DNA from: CAYVQB01 sp964453985
GTDB lineage: Bacteria; Babelota; Babeliae; Babelales; UASB340
DNA: 17,010 nt
Direction of reading: 5' to 3'
Assembly (NCBI GenBank): GCA_964453985.1
Contig: CAYVQB010000020.1
Location: 1 to 17,010, forward strand
Part shown: positions 1-6,461 of the stretch, one piece after another
Layout of the letters: every line of letters starts with the position of its first letter
Position numbering within the stretch: position 1 is the stretch's first letter
The notes under the pieces: model-generated
Told to the model about the DNA's origin: nothing
What the model saw: the letters and a program-made list of their open reading frames with translations, nothing else
The model's database searches: none
Made by a program: the position numbers and the translations under genes

Positions 1-2
1 TT

Positions 3-78
3 TGGTGGAGACAAGCGGGATCGAACCGCTGACCTTCCGCGTGCAAAACGGACGCTCTACCAACTGAGCTATGCCCCC
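3..78 (-). tRNA. tRNA-Ala (anticodon TGC)
   Basis: Read on the minus strand this is a 76-nt cloverleaf with the CCA end encoded (positions 5-3). The acceptor arm GGGGGCA pairs with TGTCTCC and includes the G3:U70 wobble that is the identity element of alanine tRNAs. The anticodon TGC lies at 45-43 in a seven-base loop, and the T arm contains GGTTCGATCCC. It follows tRNA-Ile by 18 nt and is probably co-transcribed with it. The order Ile-Ala is the usual one in the spacer of rRNA operons, but no 16S end lies upstream here. Whether 23S follows cannot be seen because the window ends. Confidence 0.97.
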
Positions 79-96
79 AAAGTTTTAATTTCAAAG

Positions 97-173
97 TGGT
101 GGGCCTAAGTCGATTCGAACGACTGACCTCTCCGTTATCAGCGGAGTGCTCTAACCAGCTGAGCTATAGGCCC
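97..173 (-). tRNA. tRNA-Ile (anticodon GAT)
   Basis: Read on the minus strand this is a 77-nt tRNA with acceptor arm GGGCCTA pairing with TAGGCCC, discriminator A and encoded CCA (99-97). The anticodon GAT lies at 139-137, between stems CTCCG and CGGAG, and decodes ATC/ATT. It is not the CAT-anticodon isoleucine tRNA that TilS modifies, so its closeness to tilS is not a substrate link. It is the first gene of the Ile-Ala pair; its own promoter lies at 198-226. Confidence 0.97.
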
Positions 174-197
174 ATATAATTTACAATTTCGATTTGA

Positions 198-226
198 ATT
201 ATACACCGAATTTGTACCTGTTGCAA
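198..226 (-). promoter_or_regulatory. Promoter of the tRNA-Ile/tRNA-Ala unit
   Basis: On the minus strand, a perfect -10 box TATAAT (203-198) lies 17 nt from a partial -35 box TTGCAA (226-221). The predicted start is near 190, about 17 nt before the tRNA-Ile 5' end, as expected for a stable RNA leader. An independent promoter fits a tRNA pair detached from a 16S gene. Confidence 0.65.
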
Positions 227-293
227 CCTTAGATTCACATTTTCTTATAAAAATATAAACGCCGGGCCTAATAAACCCAATATTACATCAATA

Positions 294-323
294 TTGACTA
301 TTTAACAATAGGTTTAATATTAT
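294..323 (+). promoter_or_regulatory. Candidate sigma-70-type promoter for the small basic protein
   Basis: TTGACT (294-299, 5/6 match) and TATTAT (318-323, 5/6 match) are separated by 18 nt. The predicted start near 330 leaves a leader of about 40 nt carrying the ribosome binding site of the next gene. The surrounding DNA is very AT-rich, so chance matches are possible. Confidence 0.45.
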
Positions 324-371
324 ATATTATATGGAAGTAATTCGAGGGGAAACCAAAAAAAGGGAGCTATC

Positions 372-587
372 ATGAACAATGATAACAAATTAAGTCCAGA
401 GAAAATCAAAAAAATGAACCATGAGCAAACACAAGAAAGTAACAATGAGCCTTCAAAGAACAAAAAAACTAACTTCTTACGCAATTTAAAAGCCCTTGCT
501 ACAAACGTCAAATTACGCTTGAAAAAGCATTTTCCTAGAAGAATTTGGCCAACTAAACAAGCCAATAAAAAGGGTAGTAAGTTTTAA
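372..587 (+). CDS. Small, strongly basic hypothetical protein (71 aa)
   Basis: I do not recognise this protein. The ATG is preceded by AGGGAG (361-366) at 5-nt spacing, one of the clearer ribosome binding sites in the window, and a promoter-like pair sits upstream. The first half is polar and Asn/Glu/Lys-rich. The second half (about residues 30-71) is dense in Lys and Arg (KLRLKKHFPRR) with a possible amphipathic helix, and the tail is basic (ANKKGSKF). There is no signal peptide, membrane segment or cysteine. The charge would suit nucleic-acid or ribosome binding, but that is only inference. The opposite-strand ORF here (565-320) lacks a comparable start signal and is treated as a shadow. 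Confidence 0.6.
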   Translation: MNNDNKLSPEKIKKMNHEQTQESNNEPSKNKKTNFLRNLKALATNVKLRLKKHFPRRIWPTKQANKKGSKF

Positions 588-610
588 ACCAAACGATCAA
601 TCTATCTTAA

Positions 611-638
611 TTTACTTTTAAAGTATAAATAATATACT
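611..638 (+). promoter_or_regulatory. Weak candidate promoter for prfB
   Basis: TTTACT (611-616) lies 16 nt from TATACT (633-638, 5/6 match). The predicted start near 645 falls inside the perfect palindrome at 639-650. The AT-rich background makes this tentative. Confidence 0.35.
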
Positions 639-650
639 GATACTAGTATC
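639..650. promoter_or_regulatory. 12-bp perfect palindrome before prfB (possible operator)
   Basis: GATACTAGTATC is identical to its own reverse complement. It lies immediately 3' of the -10-like TATACT and would cover the predicted start site, a typical place for a repressor operator. No regulator gene is nearby and the function is inference. Confidence 0.3.
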
Positions 651-694
651 AAACGTATCTATCATATTATTTAGAATAAAAAGTTTACATTCAT

Positions 695-1783
695 ATGTTA
701 TTAGAAGAATTAAGCGAAAAATTAAAAACCGTAGAGCCTGACGTACAAGCAATAAAAACGTTTTGGGAAAATTCAAAAATAACTGAAAGACACCAAACGC
801 TGGAAAAGCTTATCAATACAGAAGACTTTTGGCAGAATCCAGATCGAACACAGATTTTAAAAGAGAATCAAAGATTAAAACAACTAGATGAACAATATGA
901 CCAAATAACAAAAAGCTTCCAAGAAGATAAAGAGCTACTTGAGCTTTTTGGGTCGAATGAAGAAGAACTTAATAATATCAGACCAGAGATCCATTCTCTT
1001 TGTAAAAAAGTAACAAAATTCAAACTCGCCCTACTTTTGAGCAAAAAAGAAGATTACAGCAACTGTTTTTTAAGTATCAACGCAGGTGCTGGCGGCACAG
1101 AGTCTCAAGATTGGGCAGACATGCTTTTACGTATGTACCTAAGATTTTGTGAAAGAGAAAATCTGAAAGTTGATATTATTGACTACCAAAAAGGTGAGGA
1201 AGCCGGAGTAAAATCTGCAATTTTATTTATAAAGGGCCCATATGCTAACGGCCTTTTAAAATGGGAATCTGGCATTCACAGACTGGTTCGCATATCACCA
1301 TTTGATGCAAATAAACGAAGACACACATCATTTACAGCTGTGAACGTAATTCCTGAAGTTGAAGAAGAAGAAATAGAGATCAATGAAAGCGACTTGCGTA
1401 TAGATACATATAGAGCAAGTGGTGCAGGCGGACAACATATTAACAAAACCGACTCTGCAGTCAGAATCACTCATATACCAAGTGGTATAGTTGTTCAATG
1501 CCAAAATGAACGCTCACAACTACAAAACAAACAAACATGCATGAAAATGCTCTATGCAAAGCTTAAACAAAAAGCAGATCAAGAAAAAGAAGCCAAAGAT
1601 AAATCCGTAGAAAAAAAGAAAATTGAGTGGGGATCTCAAATTAGATCTTATGTTCTACATCCATACAAAATGGTTAAAGACGTAAGAACAAATTATGAGT
1701 CACCAAGACCTGAATTAATCTTAGACGGTGACTTAATGGGTTTAATAGAAAGCTGTTTAGTTAAGTTTTCAAGCTTGGAATAA
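695..1783 (+). CDS. prfB: Peptide chain release factor 2
   Basis: RF2 recognises UGA and UAA in the ribosomal A site and triggers release of the finished peptide. The GGQ hydrolysis motif is at residues 245-247 (SGAGGQHIN). The stop-codon recognition tripeptide is SPF at 201-203, which marks RF2 rather than RF1 (PxT type). The N-terminal helical domain precedes GAGGTESQDW (131-140). At 362 aa it matches the usual RF2 length of about 365. A TAA lies in frame at 677-679, so the ATG at 695 is the first ATG; no good Shine-Dalgarno is visible. The gene runs in one frame from start to stop, so the programmed +1 frameshift used by many bacterial prfB genes is absent: codons 23-25 read TTT TGG GAA where E. 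coli has the CTT TGA C slippery site. tilS follows 53 nt downstream. Confidence 0.97.
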   Translation: MLLEELSEKLKTVEPDVQAIKTFWENSKITERHQTLEKLINTEDFWQNPDRTQILKENQRLKQLDEQYDQITKSFQEDKELLELFGSNEEELNNIRPEIHSLCKKVTKFKLALLLSKKEDYSNCFLSINAGAGGTESQDWADMLLRMYLRFCERENLKVDIIDYQKGEEAGVKSAILFIKGPYANGLLKWESGIHRLVRISPFDANKRRHTSFTAVNVIPEVEEEEIEINESDLRIDTYRASGAGGQHINKTDSAVRITHIPSGIVVQCQNERSQLQNKQTCMKMLYAKLKQKADQEKEAKDKSVEKKKIEWGSQIRSYVLHPYKMVKDVRTNYESPRPELILDGDLMGLIESCLVKFSSLE

Positions 1784-1799
1784 GTTTTTTGGGCCTAAT

Positions 1800-1829
1800 T
1801 TTACAAAAAGCCCTGTTCTAGGCTAAAAT
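1800..1829 (+). promoter_or_regulatory. Candidate promoter giving a leaderless tilS mRNA
   Basis: TTTACA (1800-1805, 5/6 match) and TAAAAT (1824-1829, 5/6 match) are 18 nt apart. Only 7 nt separate the -10 box from the tilS ATG at 1837, so transcription would start at or one base before the start codon. tilS has no Shine-Dalgarno at normal spacing, which agrees. Confidence 0.45.
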
Positions 1830-1836
1830 TTATATT

Positions 1837-2793
1837 ATGCTTTTTACTAAAATCAAAAATAACTTAAAAGACATTCTTATTAATAAACCAACGGTTATTC
1901 TTGGTCTCTCTGGAGGCCCAGACTCTGTATTCTTGTTTCATTTCCTAAAAGAATTACATGATACAAACCAAATTAATCTTATTGCAGCACATCTTGATCA
2001 TGGTTGGAGACAGGAATCCAAACAAGATGTTCTATTTTGCCAAAACTTGTGCAAAGAATATAAAGTCGACCTAGTTTGCCATCACGCTCAAGATCTTAGC
2101 TTAGATTTAAAATTCAATGGCTCTAAAGAAGAATTGGGAAGAAAGCTTAGACGCTTTTTCTTTCAAAAATTATTAAAAGAAAAAAATGCTGACTATATTG
2201 CCCTTGCTCATCATCTGCAAGATCAACAAGAAACTTTCTTTTGGAGAATCATCAGAGGCACTACCCTAAGTGGCCTAACCTGTATGAAACCCTTGGATAA
2301 TAGTTACTTAAGACCATTATTAAATATCTCAAAAGAAGAAATCTTAGATTATTTACATAAAAACAAAATTCCATATCTTACAGATCATACTAATGAATCG
2401 GATGAGTTTTTACGGAATAGAATTCGCAAATATGTTTTGCCAGCATTAAATAAGTGTGATTCACGCTTTGACCAGAAATTTGAAAGTAGCTTAAAGCACT
2501 TACAAAAAGAAGAAGCGTTTATTCAAAATTATACACAAAAAGCGTTTGACTCTGTTTTCACAAAATCAAACGCTTTTTGTTTTATTGGTAATCTAAATTC
2601 ATTTTTAAATCTAGATTTAGTTTTACAAAAACGATTGCTAATCTTATGGCTTTCAAAAGAAAAAGTTCTATTTAGTCCAAGTAACTCTTACTTAAACGAA
2701 ATCCTAAAGTTTTTAAAATCTAAAAATGGCGGATCTCATCAATTGGGAATCGACTGGAAACTTTGTAAAAAAAAGAATCTATTCTGGATTTAG
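1837..2793 (+). CDS. tilS: tRNA(Ile)-lysidine synthetase
   Basis: TilS attaches lysine to C34 of the CAT-anticodon isoleucine tRNA using ATP, so that it reads AUA and is charged with Ile. It is an essential cytosolic N-type PP-loop enzyme. The PP-loop ATP site SGGPDS is at residues 25-30. AHLDHGWR (51-58) and AHHLQDQQET (124-133) are family motifs, and IPYLTD...FLRNRIR (178-197) is the typical end of the catalytic core. At 318 aa it is a short form: it keeps the catalytic domain and part of the following domain but lacks the C-terminal domain of the roughly 430-aa E. coli protein, like some other bacterial TilS proteins. No Shine-Dalgarno is visible before the ATG. The TAG stop (2791-2793) overlaps the stop of the convergent ankyrin gene. 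Confidence 0.95.
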   Translation: MLFTKIKNNLKDILINKPTVILGLSGGPDSVFLFHFLKELHDTNQINLIAAHLDHGWRQESKQDVLFCQNLCKEYKVDLVCHHAQDLSLDLKFNGSKEELGRKLRRFFFQKLLKEKNADYIALAHHLQDQQETFFWRIIRGTTLSGLTCMKPLDNSYLRPLLNISKEEILDYLHKNKIPYLTDHTNESDEFLRNRIRKYVLPALNKCDSRFDQKFESSLKHLQKEEAFIQNYTQKAFDSVFTKSNAFCFIGNLNSFLNLDLVLQKRLLILWLSKEKVLFSPSNSYLNEILKFLKSKNGGSHQLGIDWKLCKKKNLFWI

Positions 2794-3461
2794 CCTTTGA
2801 TACATTTCTCGATATGTTCTGCAAGCTCACACCCTTTAATCTTGGGGTAAAACTCTTTTTGCTGCTTACGTGCTAATTGTGCGGGTGTTAATCCAGCATC
2901 ATCTTTATTTGTAGTTGGAGCACCACTTTTTATAAGAAGACTAATAATATCTTTGTAATCTTGTAATTTTTTCGGATTACATATCTTAAGTTCCGGGAGT
3001 GTTGATGGGTACAACCAAGCCTCTCCACGCGCTGCATCATGAAGCGGAGTACAACCATCTTCGCCTATAATATTTGTATTAGCTCCACGAGAAAGCAAAA
3101 GCTCAACGGCTTCTTTATTTCCATCACATGCTGCGATACCAAGAGGTATATGTTCATTATTTCCATTAACATTTGCTCCTGCATCAATTAAAGTAGCCAT
3201 TACTAGCGGCATATTACGCTCAGCGGCCCACCACAATGGAGTTCGTCCATAACTATCGGCAAAATCAACTATTGCTCCATTAGCTAAAAGTAATTTTACT
3301 TGGGCAACTTTATCGGTATCGGTAGCGTTTTTATCGATAACGTTTTCTTTAAGAATCACATTATGTAAGTCCGAATATCCACGAACATCTAAAGTGTTTA
3401 AGGTAAAAGAATTAACAAAGAAAGCTGATGAAACAAAAATAGAGTAAATAATTTTATTCAT
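2790..3461 (-). CDS. Exported ankyrin-repeat protein (223 aa)
   Basis: Ankyrin repeats are 33-residue helix-pair modules for protein binding, and symbionts and pathogens of eukaryotes often export such proteins. After an N-terminal signal peptide (hydrophobic IIYSIFVSSAFFV, residues 4-16) the protein shows repeats at about 71-103 (YGRTPLWWAAERNM), 104-133 (IPLGIAACDGNKEAVELLLSRG) and 136-185 (CTPLHDAARG), with weaker ones before (KLLLANGAIVDF) and after (GLTPAQLARK). The third repeat carries an insertion at about 147-168. The ATG at 3461 is chosen because GGAGGA lies 7 nt upstream and the signal peptide starts there; a TTG five codons earlier sits on top of that site. Target and localisation are unknown; an envelope or host-directed role is inference. 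It converges on tilS with a 4-nt overlap. Confidence 0.9.
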   Translation of the reverse strand: MNKIIYSIFVSSAFFVNSFTLNTLDVRGYSDLHNVILKENVIDKNATDTDKVAQVKLLLANGAIVDFADSYGRTPLWWAAERNMPLVMATLIDAGANVNGNNEHIPLGIAACDGNKEAVELLLSRGANTNIIGEDGCTPLHDAARGEAWLYPSTLPELKICNPKKLQDYKDIISLLIKSGAPTTNKDDAGLTPAQLARKQQKEFYPKIKGCELAEHIEKCIKG

Positions 3462-3503
3462 AGAATAATCCTCCAAAAAATTTAATATTAACCACCAGCT
3501 CTA

Positions 3504-3512
3504 ATTATATCA
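3504..3512 (-). promoter_or_regulatory. Extended -10 promoter element for the ankyrin gene
   Basis: Read on the minus strand this is TGATATAAT, a perfect -10 hexamer with the TGn extension. The base sequence at the -35 distance (TTTTTG) is poor, as is usual for extended -10 promoters. Predicted start near 3497, leader about 36 nt. Confidence 0.5.
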
Positions 3513-3546
3513 CATTTTGTTAGAATCAAAAAAAGGCTAAATTAGG

Positions 3547-3596
3547 CCAAAAACGAGAAAAGCCCGGAACTAATTCCGGGCTTTTCTCGTTTTTGG
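3547..3596 (-). terminator. Intrinsic terminator with a 23-bp perfect stem
   Basis: Positions 3547-3569 and 3574-3596 are perfect reverse complements around a 4-nt loop (3570-3573). The GC core is AGCCCGGAA/TTCCGGGCT, flanked by A-rich and T-rich arms, so TTTTCTCGTTTTT follows the core on either strand. It lies 7 nt past the stop of the minus-strand gene at 3604-4605, which it most likely terminates; it also insulates the ankyrin promoter. It could act in both directions. Confidence 0.85.
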
Positions 3597-3603
3597 CGAT
3601 TCT

Positions 3604-4605
3604 TTAATTTTTTGCTGCAGCAGCTCTACGTCTTGCTATTCTTCGTTCACTTCTTGATAATTCACCTAAGTCTGTCTTTTTTTGAGTAGATTCTTGAGCA
3701 GGCTGAACAGGCGCCCAAGAACTCTTATCCGTTCCTACCATTTGGGGCTCTTCTTTTTTTTCAGGAACTATTAGAGCATTTGGTGACCAAGTTCTTTTAT
3801 CTGCTCCAATCATTGGGAGTTCTTCTTTTGGAGCTCTTACAGCTCTACTTGTTCTGCGCTCACTGCGACTTGCCGGTTTTTCAGTAACAGCTTCACGACC
3901 AGAACGTTGACCTCTTGGAGTTCTTACAGCTTTTTGTCTTTGGGAGGTTCTTCCAGTCCTTGCTACTCTCTTTGTTCCCGTATCTTTACCGACTGGTATA
4001 TCAACATCTAAGGCTTCAACTTTGCCACCTTTTGGATTAAAAGCCATTGTAACTTCACCAAGCTTACTTATAAATAAAGCAACCTCAGGGAATGTTCCGC
4101 CAAAACGTTTACCTTGAGAAACAATAACTTCTTTTATTTTCCAATCAGGTCCAACCAAAGCAAGAACTTCTCGATCTTCGCCTTTAACAATTGGTCGAAG
4201 GTTGATCATTCCTGCAGCAGATTGCAAATCTTTATCTTTTTCCATCATTTCAGGGCGAGTTGCACCGTGAACAAGATAGTAGCTCTTGGAGCCCTTATCA
4301 TCACCAACAGTTAGCTCAGCATAATATTTGGTTTTACTATTTTTGACATCCAAAATGCCTTTTTGAACAGTTTTTGATCTATCCTTAGATGGGTGAGTAA
4401 CCCATGGAAGCCAAAAATCAATATTATCTTTACCCACAACAAAAGGCTTATTTGCTCTTCTTTCATGATCTATAACTTTTGCAGGCTTATCACTCTTATT
4501 AATGACATATTTTAGGACAGAAATAGTATTTGAGGCCATTACTGTATTAACACAAGAAACAGTAAGTAGCACAAATAAGCTTACGTAAACCCTGGACCTT
4601 TTCAT
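3604..4605 (-). CDS. Exported protein of unknown function with Arg-rich tail (333 aa)
   Basis: I do not recognise a family. Residues 1-24 form a signal peptide (SLFVLLTVSCV core, cleavage plausible after VMA); C18 is not in a good lipobox. Residues 25-205 look globular and beta-rich (KYYAELTV, KEVIVSQGKRFGGTFPEVALFIS, GEVTMAFNPKGG). From about 210 to the end it is low complexity and rich in Arg/Lys/Ser/Pro, with several SRSER or RTSR-like patches (SRSERR at 247-251 and 318-322). A repeat of about 22 residues occurs twice: EELPMIGADKRTWSPNA (261-277) and EEPQMVGTDKSSWAPVQ (285-301). The basic tail could bind nucleic acid, polysaccharide or membrane. AAGGGAG lies 6 nt before the ATG. A strong terminator follows the stop. 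Confidence 0.85.
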   Translation of the reverse strand: MKRSRVYVSLFVLLTVSCVNTVMASNTISVLKYVINKSDKPAKVIDHERRANKPFVVGKDNIDFWLPWVTHPSKDRSKTVQKGILDVKNSKTKYYAELTVGDDKGSKSYYLVHGATRPEMMEKDKDLQSAAGMINLRPIVKGEDREVLALVGPDWKIKEVIVSQGKRFGGTFPEVALFISKLGEVTMAFNPKGGKVEALDVDIPVGKDTGTKRVARTGRTSQRQKAVRTPRGQRSGREAVTEKPASRSERRTSRAVRAPKEELPMIGADKRTWSPNALIVPEKKEEPQMVGTDKSSWAPVQPAQESTQKKTDLGELSRSERRIARRRAAAAKN

Positions 4606-4646
4606 AGGTATCTCCCTTCTTTCTTATTCGATAACTAAACCAACAC

Positions 4647-4677
4647 TTTATAATTCAATGTAACAAAAGCAGTTCAA
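4647..4677 (-). promoter_or_regulatory. Weak candidate promoter for the Arg-rich exported protein
   Basis: On the minus strand TTGAAC (4677-4672) and TATAAA (4652-4647) are 19 nt apart, wider than optimal. The predicted leader is about 35 nt. The rest of the 188-nt divergent spacer (4606-4793) shows no hairpin or repeat that I can support. Confidence 0.3.
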
Positions 4678-4773
4678 CCTAAGCAATAAAAAACTGCCAA
4701 AATAAACAATCAGTTTCTTTATTAGTCCAAAAAAGCTAAAATTAAATAAGAGAAAGTTTTGGGGGAGCAAATA

Positions 4774-4794
4774 ATGAAGCTGAAAGAATTCTAA
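4774..4794 (+). CDS. Six-codon leader ORF (MKLKEF) overlapping the TonB-family start
   Basis: An ATG at 4774 preceded by the strong ribosome binding site GGGGGAG (4761-4767, 6-nt spacing) opens the reading frame MKLKEF and stops at TAA (4792-4794). The final A is the first base of the next ATG (TAATG). The TonB-family gene lacks a good Shine-Dalgarno of its own, so ribosomes could terminate here and restart on the downstream gene. The alternative is that the Shine-Dalgarno belongs to a longer gene interrupted by a frameshift, but the MSKKSRK start gives a normal TonB-type N-terminus. Confidence 0.4.
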   Translation: MKLKEF

Positions 4795-5843
4795 TGTCTA
4801 AAAAAAGTAGAAAAAATAGAAGCAGGTTCAAAACAATACTTTTATGGTCGTTATTAATTCATGCAATTATTATTATTATCTTAATAATATTCGCATTCAA
4901 AAAATCAGACCTTGTCATGCTTTTCAAAAAAAACCAACCCCCACAAACAAATGATCTTCCAGCAAGTCTAAAACCCAGACAATCAGCCTTTGGTACAACT
5001 GTTATGTTCGATGAAACTCCACAATTCAAAAAAGCAAAAGCCGAACAGTTAACAGAACAAAAACAAAAAGAAATCAAAAGCGAAGAACAAGAAGAACAAG
5101 CGCCTGTTCAAAAAAAACAAAAACAACAACCTGAAAAAAAAGAGCGCAAGCAAGAAGAAAAACCAAAACCTGTACCTAAGGTAGAATCTAAAATAAAAGA
5201 ACTAAAACAAGAAGAACCTGAAGCACCCGAACCCAAAGAAGAGCTAAAAGAACAAGAGAAACCAGAAGAAATAAAAGATCGAATAAAAGAAATAGAAAAA
5301 CAACAAGAAATGTTAGAAAAAGCAGAGCAAGAACCCAAAGAACAAAAACCACCAAGCATGCCAAGAACAGAAAGAATAAGAACAATAGGGGAAAGCCCAA
5401 AAGATAAAAGTACAATTGTAAAAAAAAGAAGCATAGTTGCCATGACCAAGGGTTTTGTTGAAAACTTAAAAAATGAAGGTAATGATTGGCTTGAACGCAA
5501 GGGAGATGACAATAAGCGCCCTTCCTTTGAAGAAATGAAATATATCTCTTACGAGCAAGAGGTTAACTGGCACCTACAAAACTCATGGAAGCAAAATTTT
5601 GGATGTCGACCATGGGAAAAAGTCATAGAAGGTAAGGCTGTTATAGATTTTAAGATTACGCTAAATGGTGACGTAAAGGATGTTAAGTTACTACAATCTT
5701 CAGGATACTCAGAACTTGATAATATAATTTTAAAAAGCGTTCACCTTGCCGCACCGTTTCCACCATTGCCAAAACACTTTGGCAAAGATGTTTATAACAC
5801 GGGTAGAATAATCTATGTTAACTCACATCGATTAGGTTTTTAA
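4794..5843 (+). CDS. TonB/TolA-family envelope energy-transducing protein (349 aa)
   Basis: TonB-type proteins sit in the inner membrane, span the periplasm and pass energy from the ExbB/ExbD (or TolQ/TolR) motor to outer-membrane partners. A basic N-terminus (KKSRKNRSR) and one membrane helix (about residues 13-35) are followed by a long Glu/Lys/Gln/Pro-rich linker (about 77-205) suited to crossing the periplasm. The C-terminal domain (about 255-335) shows the TonB-type GKAVIDFKITLNGDVKDVKLLQSSG and a PFPPLP segment. No ExbB/ExbD or TolQ/TolR gene is in view, so TonB versus TolA cannot be decided; the linker is TolA-like in charge and the end domain TonB-like. Translation may be coupled to the six-codon ORF. 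The next gene starts 22 nt after the stop, suggesting an operon. Confidence 0.85.
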   Translation: MSKKSRKNRSRFKTILLWSLLIHAIIIIILIIFAFKKSDLVMLFKKNQPPQTNDLPASLKPRQSAFGTTVMFDETPQFKKAKAEQLTEQKQKEIKSEEQEEQAPVQKKQKQQPEKKERKQEEKPKPVPKVESKIKELKQEEPEAPEPKEELKEQEKPEEIKDRIKEIEKQQEMLEKAEQEPKEQKPPSMPRTERIRTIGESPKDKSTIVKKRSIVAMTKGFVENLKNEGNDWLERKGDDNKRPSFEEMKYISYEQEVNWHLQNSWKQNFGCRPWEKVIEGKAVIDFKITLNGDVKDVKLLQSSGYSELDNIILKSVHLAAPFPPLPKHFGKDVYNTGRIIYVNSHRLGF

Positions 5844-5865
5844 ATTTTTTAGGGGAGATGGGGAA

Positions 5866-6381
5866 ATGATATTCAAGTATAACAAACAGTATCTTATGCT
5901 ACTGTTTATATTTTCTAGTTTAAATTCGACCACAAGCCAACAACTTTGGCAAAACTACCTGACTTTTGATACAACAAATACTTGGTATGAGTTTGCACAA
6001 AACACTCAAGATCTAAACCAACCAGATTGGGCCTGGATAGGACTTATTACATTCAAAGCTAAAAATATATTAAAGCTTAAAAAAATAGAACTCAAATGGT
6101 CAGGCAAACACATAGACACAAATAATATTAGCGCTTCCTTATATCAAAAAAAGGAACTAATAGATAAACTACTACCGGTAGAAGAAAACCTTGTTTGTGA
6201 TGGAACCTGGAATAAAAAAAATCAACAAATTACATTTTGGTTGGATGAAAAATTAATAGCAGTAAAAAAATATTATCTTTTATTAAGTTTTCCAAAAGAA
6301 TGCAAAAACAAGCTTAGATCCGGACAATTTACTATTTCAGATGATAATTCTTTAAAACTTTTAACGATGAACAAACAATAG
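5866..6381 (+). CDS. Small exported protein of unknown function (171 aa)
   Basis: No family is recognised. An N-terminal signal peptide (YLMLLFIFSSLNSTTS, residues 9-24) precedes a mature part rich in Trp, Asn and Lys with alternating hydrophobic strands (WAWIGLITFKAKNILKLKKIELKWSG, then a strand ending in WLDEKLIAVKKYYLLLSF), consistent with a small beta-sandwich. Two cysteines in the mature part (VCDGTW, KECKNK) could form a disulphide. The ATG is preceded by AGGGGAG (5851-5857). It follows the TonB-family gene by 22 nt and is probably co-transcribed, so a role in the same envelope system is a reasonable inference. Confidence 0.8.
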   Translation: MIFKYNKQYLMLLFIFSSLNSTTSQQLWQNYLTFDTTNTWYEFAQNTQDLNQPDWAWIGLITFKAKNILKLKKIELKWSGKHIDTNNISASLYQKKELIDKLLPVEENLVCDGTWNKKNQQITFWLDEKLIAVKKYYLLLSFPKECKNKLRSGQFTISDDNSLKLLTMNKQ

Positions 6382-6461
6382 TTAAATAGACTTTTTTCTT
6401 TTTTTCATTTATAAAAATGACAATAGATTAAACTTTTTGAAAAATAGAAAAAGGGGAGAGA

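Noticed and set aside
320..565. 81-aa minus-strand ORF opposite the small basic protein
   Set aside because: Its start lacks a ribosome binding site and its hydrophobic, Phe-rich product is what the antisense of Lys/Asn codons gives; the plus-strand frame has AGGGAG at good spacing.
1791..1824. Possible terminator between prfB and tilS
   Set aside because: Only 4-5 bp stems (GCCTA/TAGGC or AGCC/GGCT) with no T tract; the region reads better as a promoter.
3459..3476. TTG start five codons upstream for the ankyrin protein
   Set aside because: That TTG lies directly before and overlaps the GGAGGA ribosome binding site; the ATG at 3461 has ideal spacing and starts the signal peptide.
5108..5512. 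134-aa (and nested 75-aa) minus-strand ORFs within the TonB-family gene
   Set aside because: They are antisense to the Glu/Lys-rich linker, giving artificial Ser/Phe/Leu runs; the sense strand has a TonB C-terminal domain.
5858..5869. Three-codon ORF (ATG GGG AAA TGA) overlapping the start at 5866
   Set aside because: The AGGGGAG site is too close to this ATG (about 0-2 nt), so the bases are more simply the spacer before the true start; unlike the six-codon ORF at 4774 it is not convincing.
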